Below are positions 21,942-34,100 of a DNA stretch of 64,000 nt, one piece after another. The notes under the pieces were generated by a model, which saw only the letters and a list, made by a program, of their open reading frames with translations, was not told where the DNA came from and made no database searches. Every line of letters starts with the position of its first letter. The first letter of the stretch is position 1. Origin of the DNA: Mesotaenium endlicherianum (Eukaryota; Streptophyta; Zygnematophyceae; Zygnematales; Mesotaeniaceae); the NCBI GenBank assembly GCA_009602735.1, contig WELA01010114.1, forward strand, positions 634,615-698,614, read 5' to 3'. Position numbers and translations under genes: made by a program.

Positions 21942-24900
21942 GCCAGGAGCCTACCACCCCAAGACCCACTTCACGAGAAGGCAACACGCCAAGTGAGGTG
22001 GAGACCCCCGTTGAAGACGACGTTCCAGCCCCAATGAGTTTGAGAGGTTACCTTGGAGGAGAGAAGGTCCACATCTTGGTGGATAGCGGAGCTCAAGGCA
22101 ACTTCATTGCTGCAGATTTTGCCACCAAGCACGGTATTACTATGCGAACTCTTGACCACGACGAGGAGATTATGATGCCCGATGGATTCTCCTATACTAC
22201 CCCTTCCAAGAAGACGTACCCCTTGGCACTCTCTATCAAGTCCTTCAAGGATAGAGTAGTGTTCTCCCCCATGCAATTGGGCAAGTACGACGTCATCCTA
22301 GGGACGCCTTGGTTGACCAAGCACAACCCCCAAGTTGATTGGAGGACCGGTACTATCAAGATCAAGAATGACATCACTTCAAGAATCTGTATTTTGCGCG
22401 CAATCCAGAATATCCAGACCCAAGACATCCAGAAGCCGGCACACGAGATACTATTGTCCGCCCTCCAACTCAAGAGACTTGTGAGGAAGGGACACGAGCT
22501 TCTTTTGGCCTTGATCACGCCAAAAGACATCAAGAAAGACATCGAGAGTCAAGAAGGCAGCCCCGTTCCCAAGGAGATACAAGAAGTCTTTGAGGACTAC
22601 AAAGAAGTGTTCTCCCCGGAATTGCCCAAGGGCCTACCCCCCAAAAGATTCGTAGACCACAAGATAGAGTTGGAGCCCGGAAGCAAGCCCATCTCTCGGC
22701 CTACGTTCAAAATGTCATACACGGAGCTAGACGAAGTCAAGAAGCAAATCAAGGAGCTACTGGAGCATGGCTTCATTCGACCTAGCAAGTCGCCATTTGG
22801 AGCCCCGGTGCTATTTGTCAAGAAGAAAGATGGTACCTTGAGGATGTGTGTGGACTATCGCGCCCTCAACAAGATCACCATCAAGAATCGATACCCGCTG
22901 CCGCGCATGGATGAGCTCATGGACCGGCTGGTTGGAGCCAAGTACTTCACGAAGATTGACTTACGGAGCGGCTACCACCAGATTCGCATCGCAGAACCGG
23001 ACATAGAGAAGACGGCATTCAGGACAAGATATGGACATTTTGAGTTCATGGTCCTGCCATTTGGACTCACCAACGCGCCAGCAACTTTCATGACTATGAT
23101 GAACACCATATTTCAGCCCATGTTGGACAGATTTGTGGTGGTATTCATCGATGACATCCTTATCTACAGCAAGACCCTTGAAGAGCATGCGAGACACTTG
23201 AAAGAAGTCCTTGAAGTATTGAAGCAAAACAAGCTGTTTGCGAAGGAGTCAAAATGCGAGTTTGCCAAACAAGAAGTGGAGTTCCTAGGTCTCCACGTGA
23301 CTGCTGATGGCATCAAGATAGACCCCAAGAAGACCACGGTGGTGGAGGAATGGCCAACCCCCACGACCAAGAAAGAACTCCAGTCATTCTTGGGATTTGC
23401 CAATTGGTACAGAAAATTCATCCAAGGCTTCTCGCACATAGCAGCCCCCCTGACAGATCTACTCAAGAAGGACAGGCTATATACATGGACCGAGAAAGAG
23501 GAAGAGGCATTTCAAGAGTTAAAGCGAAGATTGACCACATCCCCGGTGCTCACACTCCCAAGTCCAAACCCAGATTGGCCCTTCCACGTCATCACCGATG
23601 CATCTTCCTATGCAATAGGAGCAATCCTGCTTCAAGACCAAGGCAAGGGACTGCAGCCCATCGCCTACGAGTCAAGGAAGCTAAATCCAGCCGAGCAAAA
23701 TTATACAACCACGGAGCGAGAGGCATTGGCGATTGTACATGCCTTGAAGGTTTGGCGCTGCTACGTTGAAGGACGCAAAGTACTGGTCACCACGGACCAC
23801 GAGGCGTTAAAGCACCTCCAGACGCAGCCGTATCTCTCAAGGAGACAAGCAAGATGGAGCGGATACTTGCAACAATACAACATCACGATTCAGTACCAGC
23901 CCGGCAAGACAAACCCGGCTGACCCCCTCTCAAGACTGCAATTAAATGCAGTGATGGTATCCCTGAAGACAGATCTGGAAGCTCGATTTTCAGCCGCCTA
24001 TGAAAGAGACCCTTACTACAAGAACGGAGAAGCAGCCTTGGACCCATGCAAGAAGCAAGAAGGCAATTATTGGGTGAGGCAAGATACGGGCCAGAGATGT
24101 GTTCCTAATGACTTAGACCTCCGGCTCTTGCTTCTACGAGAAGCACACGACAACCCTCTTGGAGGACACTTTGGAATCCTAAGGACCACGGGCGTTCTAG
24201 CTAGGACTTATTGTTGGCCAGGCATGTCTAAGCAAGTCAAGGAGTACTGCAGGAGCTGTGACACATGCCAAAGAATCAAGCCATCATCGCAAAAGGCGGG
24301 AGGACTCCTCCAACCACTACCAATCCCCGAAAGACAATGGACGGACATCTCAATGGACCTTATCGTGGACTTGCCCGTGACACCTCGAGGCCATAATGCA
24401 ATACTCACGGTGGTGGACAGACTTACCAAGATGGCTCATTTTATTCCCACGACGACTAAGGCTACAGCACCACAACTTGCAAGACTCATCTTTGACAACA
24501 TCTTCCGACTCCATGGACTACCATCAAGAATTGTGTCAGATAGAGATCCAAGATTCACAAGCCATTTCTGGAAAAATCTCTTCAAGAACTTGGGTACATC
24601 GCTGGATATGTCTACTGCCTACCACCCACAATCAGATGGGCAAACCGAGCGTATGAATCGTACCCTAAAGACCTCTCTAAAGGCCTACGTGTCTACCCTC
24701 GAGCAAGACTGGGACATGTACTTGACCCCCCTCGAGTTTGCCTACAACAACACTACGCAGGCCTCTACCCAAGAGTCCCCATTCTTCCTCAACTATGGCT
24801 TCCATCCGACCACGCCACTGAGCTTCACGGCTGGCCATGATGAAGTACCTGCAGCCACAGATTTTATGGAGACATTAGAAGCAGCCCTTACAGCAGCGAA

Positions 24901-25528
24901 GAAAGCTCTACAACACGCGCAAGATGCTCAAGCAAGAGTGGCGAACAGATCCAGAAGAGAAATTACGTACAGAGTGGGTGACAACGTGTTACTATCATCC
25001 AAGAACATTTCCCTGAACAACAGGCCTGCCGGCAGCAAGTTCTCTCCCAAGTATTTGGGACCCTTCAAGATTATCCAGCAAGTCAACCCCGTTGCTTTCA
25101 AGCTAGAACTTCCCCAGACTATGCACATCGACCCCGTATTCCACGCTTCCCTCTTCAAGCCATATGTGCAACCCGACAACAAGTTCCCAGGACGTGTGAC
25201 AACCCCACCAGCCCCAACAATAGTGGATGATCATTTGGAGTACGAAGTGGAAGACATAGTGGCTATGAGAAATTTCAGGAGACAGCAGCAATACTTGATC
25301 AAGTGGAAAGGATATCCAGATTCGGAGAATAGTTGGGTGGCGGCGCACTACCTTGACAAAGTTCAGAGAAAGTTGAAGCGCTTCCATGCCGCCAACCCCC
25401 ATCTTGGACCAGCCCCAAGTCTCTCTACTAGAAGCCCGAAGACTTCAGGGAGGCAGCCTGCCACCATCAAGAAGCAGCAGAAGACCCCTTGGAGGCAGCC
25501 TGCAAGAACAAGAAAGAGGAAAAATTGA
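21863..25528 (+). CDS. pol: pol polyprotein with chromodomain, copy A (1,221 codons open)
   Basis: Order of domains: aspartic protease (VDSGAQG near residue 73), reverse transcriptase (about 276-450, FIDD catalytic box near 428), RNase H (about 570-690, '[13 protein letters not shown]'), zinc-binding and core integrase (about 755-960, with 'CRSCDTCQ', 'SMDLIVDLP' and '[13 protein letters not shown]') and a C-terminal chromodomain (about 1123-1175, '[16 protein letters not shown]'). This protease-RT-RH-IN-chromodomain order defines a Ty3/gypsy chromovirus. The chromodomain probably directs integration to particular chromatin. The true N-terminus comes from frameshifting out of gag rather than the first ATG. 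Confidence 0.96.
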   Translation: MLLLQGKGPSCTFMPQKVVKKRTAPVGQEPTTPRPTSREGNTPSEVETPVEDDVPAPMSLRGYLGGEKVHILVDSGAQGNFIAADFATKHGITMRTLDHDEEIMMPDGFSYTTPSKKTYPLALSIKSFKDRVVFSPMQLGKYDVILGTPWLTKHNPQVDWRTGTIKIKNDITSRICILRAIQNIQTQDIQKPAHEILLSALQLKRLVRKGHELLLALITPKDIKKDIESQEGSPVPKEIQEVFEDYKEVFSPELPKGLPPKRFVDHKIELEPGSKPISRPTFKMSYTELDEVKKQIKELLEHGFIRPSKSPFGAPVLFVKKKDGTLRMCVDYRALNKITIKNRYPLPRMDELMDRLVGAKYFTKIDLRSGYHQIRIAEPDIEKTAFRTRYGHFEFMVLPFGLTNAPATFMTMMNTIFQPMLDRFVVVFIDDILIYSKTLEEHARHLKEVLEVLKQNKLFAKESKCEFAKQEVEFLGLHVTADGIKIDPKKTTVVEEWPTPTTKKELQSFLGFANWYRKFIQGFSHIAAPLTDLLKKDRLYTWTEKEEEAFQELKRRLTTSPVLTLPSPNPDWPFHVITDASSYAIGAILLQDQGKGLQPIAYESRKLNPAEQNYTTTEREALAIVHALKVWRCYVEGRKVLVTTDHEALKHLQTQPYLSRRQARWSGYLQQYNITIQYQPGKTNPADPLSRLQLNAVMVSLKTDLEARFSAAYERDPYYKNGEAALDPCKKQEGNYWVRQDTGQRCVPNDLDLRLLLLREAHDNPLGGHFGILRTTGVLARTYCWPGMSKQVKEYCRSCDTCQRIKPSSQKAGGLLQPLPIPERQWTDISMDLIVDLPVTPRGHNAILTVVDRLTKMAHFIPTTTKATAPQLARLIFDNIFRLHGLPSRIVSDRDPRFTSHFWKNLFKNLGTSLDMSTAYHPQSDGQTERMNRTLKTSLKAYVSTLEQDWDMYLTPLEFAYNNTTQASTQESPFFLNYGFHPTTPLSFTAGHDEVPAATDFMETLEAALTAAKKALQHAQDAQARVANRSRREITYRVGDNVLLSSKNISLNNRPAGSKFSPKYLGPFKIIQQVNPVAFKLELPQTMHIDPVFHASLFKPYVQPDNKFPGRVTTPPAPTIVDDHLEYEVEDIVAMRNFRRQQQYLIKWKGYPDSENSWVAAHYLDKVQRKLKRFHAANPHLGPAPSLSTRSPKTSGRQPATIKKQQKTPWRQPARTRKRKN

Positions 25529-26285
25529 CATTAGACACTCTTCTCTTCTCGCAGTTTCTGGACAGAAAACTAAAACTGCTACTGGTAATAGGTCTCTGCA
25601 TAATAAATTCTGAAAATTTACCTGGCTGTAGTCCATGAGTAGCCGGTCATTTAGAGTCCAAGTTTGCTCAATTTGGAGCACTGGTGAGAGAGATATGATG
25701 CTCTAAGTAGAAGGGGGTCAGGCTGCTGGCATTGTTAGGACAGAATATGCCTTCTGACATTGTGCCTTCCCCTGAACTTGGAATGCTCTGAAACTCAAGA
25801 CTCTGGTAGAACATCTTACAGCGCCCAGTTTGAGACTTAGTTTGCAGAATTTGGAGAAGTATAGAAGGACTTATGATTTTCAGAAGTTTCTGCACAGATT
25901 TGGAGGAGTGCCTACTCTCTCAGCTCTCAACGACACTCCAGAAATGAGAATGCTCTCAAATTTGGTGACCCGGTAGAGTTCTCCGACGCGGTCCGTCTGG
26001 CACTCGAATTTTCAGATTTGGAGCAGTTCTGTGGCCGCTATGAATTTTTGAGTTCGTGGCAGATTCTGGGCCAACTTGTACAATTTTCTTTATCATTAAG
26101 GAGTAGGCTAGCCAATAAGGTCACACCACCTACGACCTTGCCTAGTCTACCTTACATGTGTAGCACCTGACTTGGCGCCTTTGACTAGTCCTCTTCACAT
26201 GTGTGGCATCTGACTTGAAACTGTTGACTAGTTTGCTCCACATGTGTAAGACCTGACTTGACGCGCCGAGACGTCGCTTTTTCTA

Positions 26286-26297
26286 TCGGGGGGGTGA
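26286..26297 (+). other. polypurine tract, copy A
   Basis: TCGGGGGGGTGA directly precedes the 3' LTR. This is the expected position of the plus-strand primer. Confidence 0.8.
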
Positions 26298-26800
26298 TGT
26301 AGTGATTTGAGTTATTATATATTAGTTTGCATATATTTTAATGTTTTCAAATATATTTGGAGTAGTATTGTGTGGAGTCAAGTGTGAATAGGTACTCTAG
26401 TAACTTGGTTCATGTCCTTTGAACCTTCCAAGGCATTTTCGAAGTTAGAGGAAAGACCTAGAAGAACTCCATGTGGCAAAAGTCAAATGTGCCATTTTTA
26501 GGTCAAAAGGACATGTGTACATTATTCTAGAAAGAGGTGGCAAGTTTTGGGATGTGTTGGGTGCCAACACATCAACATACACCTTCCTAGAAATTACTTA
26601 TGTAGCAAGTATATAAACAAGAGCTAGAACATAGAAAGACATTCCAGAATCACTCTTGTACTTGCCAAAATCCAGAAATATATTAACTTTCAAGAAGCCA
26701 TCTCTCTTTCAAGAAGCTACCACTTGTGTTCAAAGATCCTTGTCTTGAATAGATAAAGTATTCTGTTTTACTAAGTACTTTATCTATCTGTTTCACTACA
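26298..26800 (+). repeat. 3' LTR of copy A
   Basis: 503 bp, same ends as the 5' LTR, about four mismatches by eye. Followed by the CACTA target duplication. Confidence 0.95.
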
Positions 26801-27109
26801 CACTACGCTGGCATAATATAAGGAGTTTCAGCGCTACCAGAGCACAACTGAAAGCTCAAAACTTTGAAGTTTGGAGATTTCTAATTTCTTTGAAGCCTTT
26901 CGTCGACTAAAGCGAGCTTGTTGCTCTTTAGCTCTCTTGTGACCACTTGTAACGCTCATTTGTGTTTATTCGCTTTAAGGACGCGAAATTACGATCACAA
27001 CAGTAGACCTCCCAAGGCGAGCGACGTGTCACCCGGAAACGCGCGTAAAACAAGCATTTGGTCGCAAGATCGATTATTGACAATAAGTGCTTTACAAGGT
27101 AAAACAAAT
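26801..27109. other. unassigned DNA between copy A and the duplicated segment
   Basis: No supported exon. It ends where similarity to the 45-48 kb segment begins. Confidence 0.5.
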
Positions 27110-27552
27110 ACCAGATTGGGCAGTTGCACCCTCTGCATGCACCATTTAGTACCCCTCTATTTTTCTGTTGTAACTCTCCAGCCTGGGTCCTCTTTCTTCT
27201 GCAAACATGTGGCATTTGCGCTGCCTCTCTGCAGACTCGGTTCCCAACTCCAGAATGTACTTCTCATATTCCCTATGATGAGCAGGCAACGTGAGTAGGT
27301 CACATAAGGGTAGCATGTAGTGCTGTCACAATGCCAGGTTGTCCCGGAGAAATGGAGGGGAGGCAAGGGCAAGAAGGGGCAGCACCTGCAAGGCATCTTC
27401 CAGGCTGCTAGCCTCCAGAAGATCGCGTGACACAAAGTTCCTTCCGATGCCTCCCGGCACGACCTCACAGGCCTCTGGCGGGATTGCGTTCAGGCTAAAC
27501 GCCTGCGCCAGCCATGCAAAGCAAGCTCTCACTGTCGGTCCCGAGTACTTGC

Positions 27553-28054
27553 TGTAGAGATTTAAGTTATTATATATTAGTTTGCATATATTTCAATGTT
27601 TTCAAATATATTTGGAGTAGTATTGTGTGGAGTCAAGTGTGAATAGGTACTCTAGTAACTTGGTTCATGTCCTTTGAACCTTCCAAGGCATTTTCGAAGT
27701 TAGTGGAAAGACTTAGAAGAACTCCATGTGGCAAAAGTCAAATGTGCCATTTTTAGGTCAAAAGGACATGTGTACATTATTCTAGAAAGAGGTGGCAAGT
27801 TTTGGGATGTGTTGGGTGCCAACACATCAACATACACCTTCCTAGAAATTACTTATTTAGCAAGTATATAAACAAGAGCTAGAATATAGAAAGACATTCC
27901 AAAATCACTCTTGTACATGCCAAATCCAGAAATATATTAACTTTCAAGAAGCCATCTCTCTTTCAAGAAGCTACCACTTGTGTTCAAAGATCCTTGTCTT
28001 GAATAGATAAAGTATTATATTTCATTAAGTACTTTATCTATCTGTTTCACTACA
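27553..28054 (+). mobile_element. solo LTR of the A/B chromovirus family (502 bp)
   Basis: Starts TGTAGAGATTTAAG and ends TTTCACTACA, with near-complete identity to the A/B LTRs and no internal region attached. The five flanking bases (CTTGC before, TGTAC after) do not match. The DNA to its right also differs from copy 2 of the duplication, so the flank has been rearranged. Confidence 0.9.
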
Positions 28055-28587
28055 TGTACGCTCCTAGTACATGCAGGATACGCGGCAACAGTTGCAATGC
28101 TAGACTGGCGCGTGTCGTGTGACTCCGTCAAGCTCGGCAATTAGAAGAGCAGCCATGGCTCCAATGCCGCTAAGAGGAGCAAACCAGTGGCCAAACAGGG
28201 TCCATGGAGGGCCATCAGCAGCCTCGTCAGCCTCCATGATCCAGCATCCCCACTGTATCAGCGAGCTGTTTCCCCCCTTGTTGCAAGTGCCCAGAGAGAG
28301 GGTGTGCAGAGAAGTACTCACAATCCCGTGACTGTTGAATCCAAAGGCACACGAAGGCAGCTGCTCCCCAGCATACGTGAAAGCCGTGTACGATACGCCA
28401 CTGTCTGCACACGCACGCACGCACACACACACATACACGCACACACACACACACTTGTGCCAGCTTGTGACTTCGACTCAAACCCCTCCCTCATTGCTGA
28501 AGTTGAGCCCACTTGTAACGTCATTGGGGGCTACCAAGGCGGGCACACACACGTACGCACATGCGCCAGCTAGCAACTCTCTCCAGT

Positions 28588-29306
28588 TGTAATGAATCGG
28601 TATAGTGGTTGATATAATATTCATTTAAATATAATAGTTAATTAACTTCAGCCTGCTGAACTCTAGTTAATAATCACTCTGTTGGACTTCATATTTAATA
28701 TCAGTTTAATGACTCGGCCGGAAGTAGCAAGCTGAAGTCAACTTAAGTCAGCTTGCTGACACATTCTTTGACAGCCAGCTGACTTCCGTACTCGGTAGCA
28801 GCGAACTGCCTCGATATGCCCTTAAGTGTGGTATGCTAGATGAATGGCCAGATGACATCCCTATGATGGATGGCGATTCGGGATGATGGGAGATGGCGGT
28901 GGATTTGGTTAATCGAGGTCCTACCAACGTGGTTAACTTCCGGGTAGGCGGTGCCATTGCACTGACCGTTGAACAGTAAACTCATTCCATGTACATATGC
29001 TAGGCATTGCTCTCGAGTTCGGCATTCAGAAACGAGGTCAATTCTCTTGTACAGTTGACTGAGAGAGAACTGAATCCAAGACGAGAAGCCATTGATACGC
29101 ACTGTCTTCTAACCTTGCTTATGTATGAGTTTACTGATTGCATTATTGATGCTAGTTTACTCGCATTTGATTTACGAGTATTGTTCAATGCTAGTGTGTT
29201 GTCCTTTGCCGTTTAATCACTTAACAAAAAATCCATAAAGATTACTTGCTGATATAAAGATCTTTATTAATTGTTAATCGCCTATTTGGTAAGTCAATTC
29301 ATTTCA
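28588..29306 (+). mobile_element. solo LTR of a second LTR family (719 bp), with CCAGT target duplication
   Basis: Begins TGTAATGAATC and ends ATTCATTTCA. The 5-bp duplication CCAGT occurs at 28583-28587 and 29307-29311. The empty site is preserved in the partner copy at about 45893-45898. Same length as the LTR at 63035-63753. Probably a product of LTR-LTR recombination that removed the internal region. Confidence 0.9.
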
Positions 29307-30727
29307 CCAGTGGCAGCAGATGCACGACTATGAGCAGCAGCAACATAGTTCCACCTCCGTTATGCCCTGGAACGCGTTGGCGCACAAGAACACCAAAGTT
29401 GATATAAGATATCCCACTCTCAAACAGCATGTGCAGCACCTGCAAAGGTTATACAGAGCAGCACAAGCCTTGCCCGCCAACAGAGATGATGTGCCCGTTT
29501 ACTACTTCCTCTAATCCATTCAATATTCACCATATGTCCACTACAAACAGCACTCACAGGCCTCTGATGCACTGGAAAAATGAGTACAAGCTTGACGGGA
29601 CTTGCCACTACTCTATCCTTATGCAGGATGCACGTGAGCATCAACTAATTATCATACTCCTTAAATGCACGTAGGCAAAGAACAACAACCTACTGCACCT
29701 CGTAGCCATTGCCATCTCTTAACAAGGGTGTATCTTATACAGGAGGACCGTACATAAGATGCAATGCTGTTGTCGGTGTTGCCGTTGTCCTCTAGTGATA
29801 TGCATTCAGATGGTGTGAGTGTAATGGCAAGCAGTGCTGATTTTTGAGCAGACAGCACAACACGCCAATAAAGGGAGTGAGAAAAGCAGCACCTGTTATT
29901 TGTGATCAACTGGTCCACGAGCAACCTCCCTTCACTTGAAGTGTGGTATGGCAACAAAGAATCGTGCAAAAACCTGTCGTTCGCAAGCCGCCCCTTAATC
30001 ATATCCTTGAAGGTGGTTCCGATGGAGAGACCCATGTTATACGAGCTTCCAAAGACATGAATCTCACGCATGTCCACATTTGCCATTGCTTCAGACATAT
30101 ATGCCCTTGTGAAGAAATAAATATGCGTGCCGTAAATATGTCATCGTAAGGCCTATTTTGAACTACCCCATTCGATCGAGGTCATGTACACCTGAGCTAA
30201 AGTCCTTGAAAATATGGGACGTCAATTTTGCACATTGGCATCAAGTCGTTGCTAGGTTTTTCCTCGACCTTATCCGCAGCCACTCCTACAGGCACAGTTC
30301 GTTGAGCCCACGAACATAATTTGAGAATGCTCCGATTGAAGAATTCATTACTGTTCGATAGGGGGTTGGGGTCTTATTGATGGGACGTGGCAAGGCTACG
30401 CATGAGGAGCTATTACAGATTGCTAAAAGTCTTATAAGGTCCAAACAGGAAATATGTGGGACGAGGATAGTGTACTTCATTGTATGCAGCGGTATGAAGG
30501 TCTTGAGACTGGTGCACGAGTATCCCTTGTATAATCTTTGCAGCTGCCGCACTACGTCCAGCAGCATATCTGCATGCTTTTCTACGACCAATTTCATTGT
30601 TACAAGCTCGTATATTGCTCTCACCTGCATGGAGTTTCAAGATTCCGTTTGCCTTGTAACTTATATGCACGAAAATGCCTAAGCATGTCCACATTGCATA
30701 AACTTGCCAACAGCTATGTGTGATGTT

Positions 30728-31190
30728 GGCGCAGTTTATAACATACGTAGCAGTTATGTGATAGTAGCCTTCTCTACTACCACCACTTAAGCCTATGTTA
30801 ATCAGTATCAGAGGCTTTCTTTAGGTGGTATATACTTGTAACATCCAGTACAAGCCTCCAAGCAGATACTGTATGTCTTAGTTACCAGTCATTGAGCCGA
30901 CAGCATATAGAATTTTAACAAAACAAAGGTGAGGTCACTGCGTTGAAGGAAAATTAAACTTTACTATGTAAGTTCATCCTCATGATATTCTTACAAACAG
31001 TCCCAAGTGGACAGGATGTGTGCACTATGTGTGCAAATATGGTACGTGAGGTGTGCTCGAGGTAACGACAGGGTCCACTCATTCTCATTGCGTGTATGTA
31101 CATGAAGTAGGCTCAGGTGCACCTCGCCAGGAGTGAATACCACTTTTTGAAACAACTGTTTATTCGACTAAAATAAACAGACCCAGATGA
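30728..31190. other. 3' flank of the SOD gene; no other gene seen
   Basis: AT-rich, with no coding signal. Probably SOD 3' UTR and intergenic DNA. Confidence 0.4.
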
Positions 31191-34100
31191 CTATCTCATA
31201 CCCCCCTCACACACTGACCGGTACCCGGAGAGGAATCCAAGAATAGCCATAGCATAGCGAAGCGAAACCCTTCGCCATGCTCCTGTATCCTGTACAAAAA
31301 ACTGCCTCAATGCAGTGTATGTTGTGAAAGTGGTTGTGCCCATGTGAGGAGGCCGAGATGCAGGCGGTTGCTCTTTGTGTTCTATAACAGAATGCTTGCC
31401 GAGTGACATTGGAACAGGCTGCTGCTTGGAGGCATACTTCTCATAGTTCTCTTCTACCTTGGCCCAGTTCACCACCTTCCAGCAGTTCTGGAAGTAGGTC
31501 CCCTTCCTGGTTCTGATAAGTGAGATAGTACGCGTGCTCCCACACATCCTGCATGCACTTCCGCCATCCAAAATGACACACCAAGCTGGTCAAACAAATA
31601 CCTTGTCATACTCTCATTTGACACCAGGACTGTGCATTGCCTAAAACACCGGAGGTGTCTCTACATGGATCTCCTTATTATAGGAACAACTCGTGCATAG
31701 GATCTCAAGTGCATATGCCGATACTGCGCAGCTCATTTGCGTATCAGGTCCTTCTCGATTCTACTAACAACCATGAATATGTCTCAGCACTTCCACATAT
31801 TTCCTGGCACCCTTCGACACCCACCACCTGGCTCCCCAAACAGCATCTCCATCAGAGCTGCAGACCACCAATTTTGCCTGTTTCATCTCCTAGAATCACT
31901 TCCGCGATTCTTATGGTGCATCAGTCCTTTTGAGTCCTGCACCCCCCCCCCCTCCAAGACACTCACACAGCGGCAGAGTGATGCTTTCACTTGCCATCGC
32001 AACCTGAACTTGGACTGACCAGAAGCAATGGCGTTGAAGGTGAACTTTGCATGTGCACAGATCGTTAACAGCAAGCACGTCCAGTGTGAAAGACGAATGA
32101 GATCCTGCTCTCGAGCAAAAGGACCTCCGTTCAGCATAATATAAACCTGCCCATGAAAGACCATAACACTAATTTAAACGCTTCCGGGGAGTCGCTGACC
32201 CTACGTCTGAGCCCCGCATTCCCATACCACAAGCTCATATTAAGCACACGGGCGAATAGCTGGAGTCCCACCAGATCTGGGGACTAAAACGCGAACAACG
32301 AGAAATGAAGTGGCTGACCTGCCCCATGAAAGGGATGATGGGTTCTCCCCTGGTGTGAGGGACCAGCACACTTTTCCCCCCTGCGGCTGCATTCTTGCTC
32401 AGCACCACATCCTCCATCAGCGGGTTATCCTGGTTCTGCATTGATTCTAGGGACAATGCCCCGTCCTGCACGGCAGTCAATCAGTCGAGTGCGTTACCGC
32501 AACAGTGCTGGCAAGGGCAATTAGTTGACTCCATTGTCGTAGTCCTACCACAATCACCTTGGATTGCATCAAAGGTTACCAATGGCACGCTTCATATTGA
32601 CTAAAACAGGCACTCTTCATGCATCACTTTTCCAAAACATGTCATTTACTTACTGTGTCATGTCATTTCACTTACTGCTCATTTCCTGGTATCAACATCG
32701 CAATTGGTACAAAGTTCGCAATTCAGTTGTCTGGCATATCCTGGCAACTTAGCCAAGCAGCCCAAAAGAAGGCTCTTATTGCTTTCAAGTAAAATCCCAT
32801 GCTAAATGAGGAGAAGGATACAGCATGCACTCTTTATTACATGTCAGCTCTTACAATGTCGTCCTTGCTGCAAATACGCATCTTCCACACTCGAGGTTCA
32901 TGATAAGCTTATAAGCTTGCAATTGGCACGCGAAACAGCAACATATTGCAGGTACAAGTAAAATCATCCGAGTGTATGACAGGTTTTTGCTGGAGGGGAC
33001 AAATACAACTACGTCAACCAAACTAAAGGGCCTGCAATCAGTCACACACCCTCCTACGGCGCGATAAACGAGGCCAAGAACCGCATTCCAATTCTGCCTT
33101 AAACGCGCGTTGTAATGATTGCTTTGTCCCACATATTACCTTTCAACATCGTACTTCACAACACTGTTCAAAATTATTCTTCAATCAAAAGTTGAAAATC
33201 AAAAAGAAAAAAAAAACCCAAGACCAGAGGAGAGATCACATGAATACAGGCATTAAATCGCTTAAACATTCAATTTGCTGCTTCATACCTGCAAATTAAC
33301 GTTCCTAGTCAGGAGTGGCTGCAGAGGCCAAGTTTACTCACTCAACTCTGTAGTGATTTGAGTTATTATATTATTGTTTGCATATATTTTAATGTTTTCA
33401 AATATATTTGGAGTAGTATTGTGTGGAGTCAAGTGTGAATAGGTACTCTAGTAACTTGGTTCATGTCCTTTGAACCTTCCAAGGCATTTTCGAAGTTTGA
33501 GGAAAGACCTAGAAGAACTCCATGTGGCAAAAGTCAAATGTGCCATTTTTAGGTCAAAAGGACATGTGTACATTATTCTAGAAAGAGGTGGCAAGTTTTG
33601 GGATGTGTTGGGTGCCAACACATCAACATACACCTTCCTAGAAATTACTTATGTAGCAAGTATATAAACAAGAGCTAGAACATAGAAAGACATTCCAGAA
33701 TCACTCTTGTACTTGCCAAAATCCAGAAATATATTAACTTTCAAGAAGCCATCTCTCTTTCAAGAAGCTACCACTTGTGTTCAAAGATCCTTGTCTTGAA
33801 TAGATAAAGTATTCTGTTTTACTAAGTACTTTATCTATCTGTTTCACTACAGTGGTATCGGAGCTAGGCACTTTGGTAGCACAAGAAGATGGCCGATCCT
33901 CAAGACCAACAGCAAGCTTTCGAAGGAAGCCCTTCCTCTCCAAGACACCCTCCTCCAGCGCCGATGGGAGAGCCCACTCAAGAAAATCTGCAACAACAAG
34001 AAGCACCACAAGGAGGAGCACACCCTCCTCCAGCGTCGATGGGAGAGCCTACTCAAGGAAATCTCCAACAACAAGAAGCACCACAAGGAGGAGCACCGTC

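Larger units (their letters stand above)
20121..26800 (+). mobile_element. Ty3/gypsy chromovirus, full length, copy A (6,680 bp)
   Basis: Two 503-bp LTRs (20121-20623 and 26298-26800) enclose a primer-binding site, gag, pol and a polypurine tract. A 5-bp target duplication, CACTA, flanks it at 20116-20120 and 26801-26805. The LTRs begin TGTAGTGA and end TCACTACA. By eye the two LTRs differ at about four positions, so the insertion is recent. Both long frames are open and the element looks whole. Copy B at 33349-40028 has the same length and is almost identical. Confidence 0.97.
27340..30098 (-). pseudogene. peptidase C45 / acyltransferase-like gene, partial copy 1
   Basis: Recognisable pieces on the minus strand: an N-terminal exon (29893-30098, 'VFGSSYNMGLSIGTTFKDMI'), part of the exon with 'GVSYTAFTYAGEQLPSCAF' (about 28333-28405, its first codons lost) and the exon with 'GGIGRNFVSRDLLEASSLED' (about 27385-27500). 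The two exons carrying the 'YYEELKGTADGSGVPFEQ' motif and the catalytic Cys with 'HNEDAD' in the fuller copy are absent, within the 880-bp loss. The C-terminal exons were never included. LTRs interrupt two introns. It cannot make the Ntn-hydrolase fold, so I call it a pseudogene. Confidence 0.8.
27110..30727. repeat. segmental duplication, copy 1 (partner 45066-48182, direct orientation)
   Basis: Long stretches match the 45.07-48.18 kb region at high identity, in the same order and orientation. Differences in copy 1: a solo chromovirus LTR (27553-28054), an unrelated stretch of about 235 bp after it, a 719-bp solo LTR (28588-29306), and loss of about 880 bp corresponding to 46.06-46.94 kb near 29470. 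Right-hand similarity stops within a few bases of 'agctatgtgtgatg'. Confidence 0.9.

Noticed and set aside
29320-29514. Open frame beginning MHDYEQQQHSS, shared with 45906-46100
   Set aside because: Conserved only because both lie in the segmental duplication. In copy 2 it runs antisense across C45 intron and exon sequence and has no known domain.
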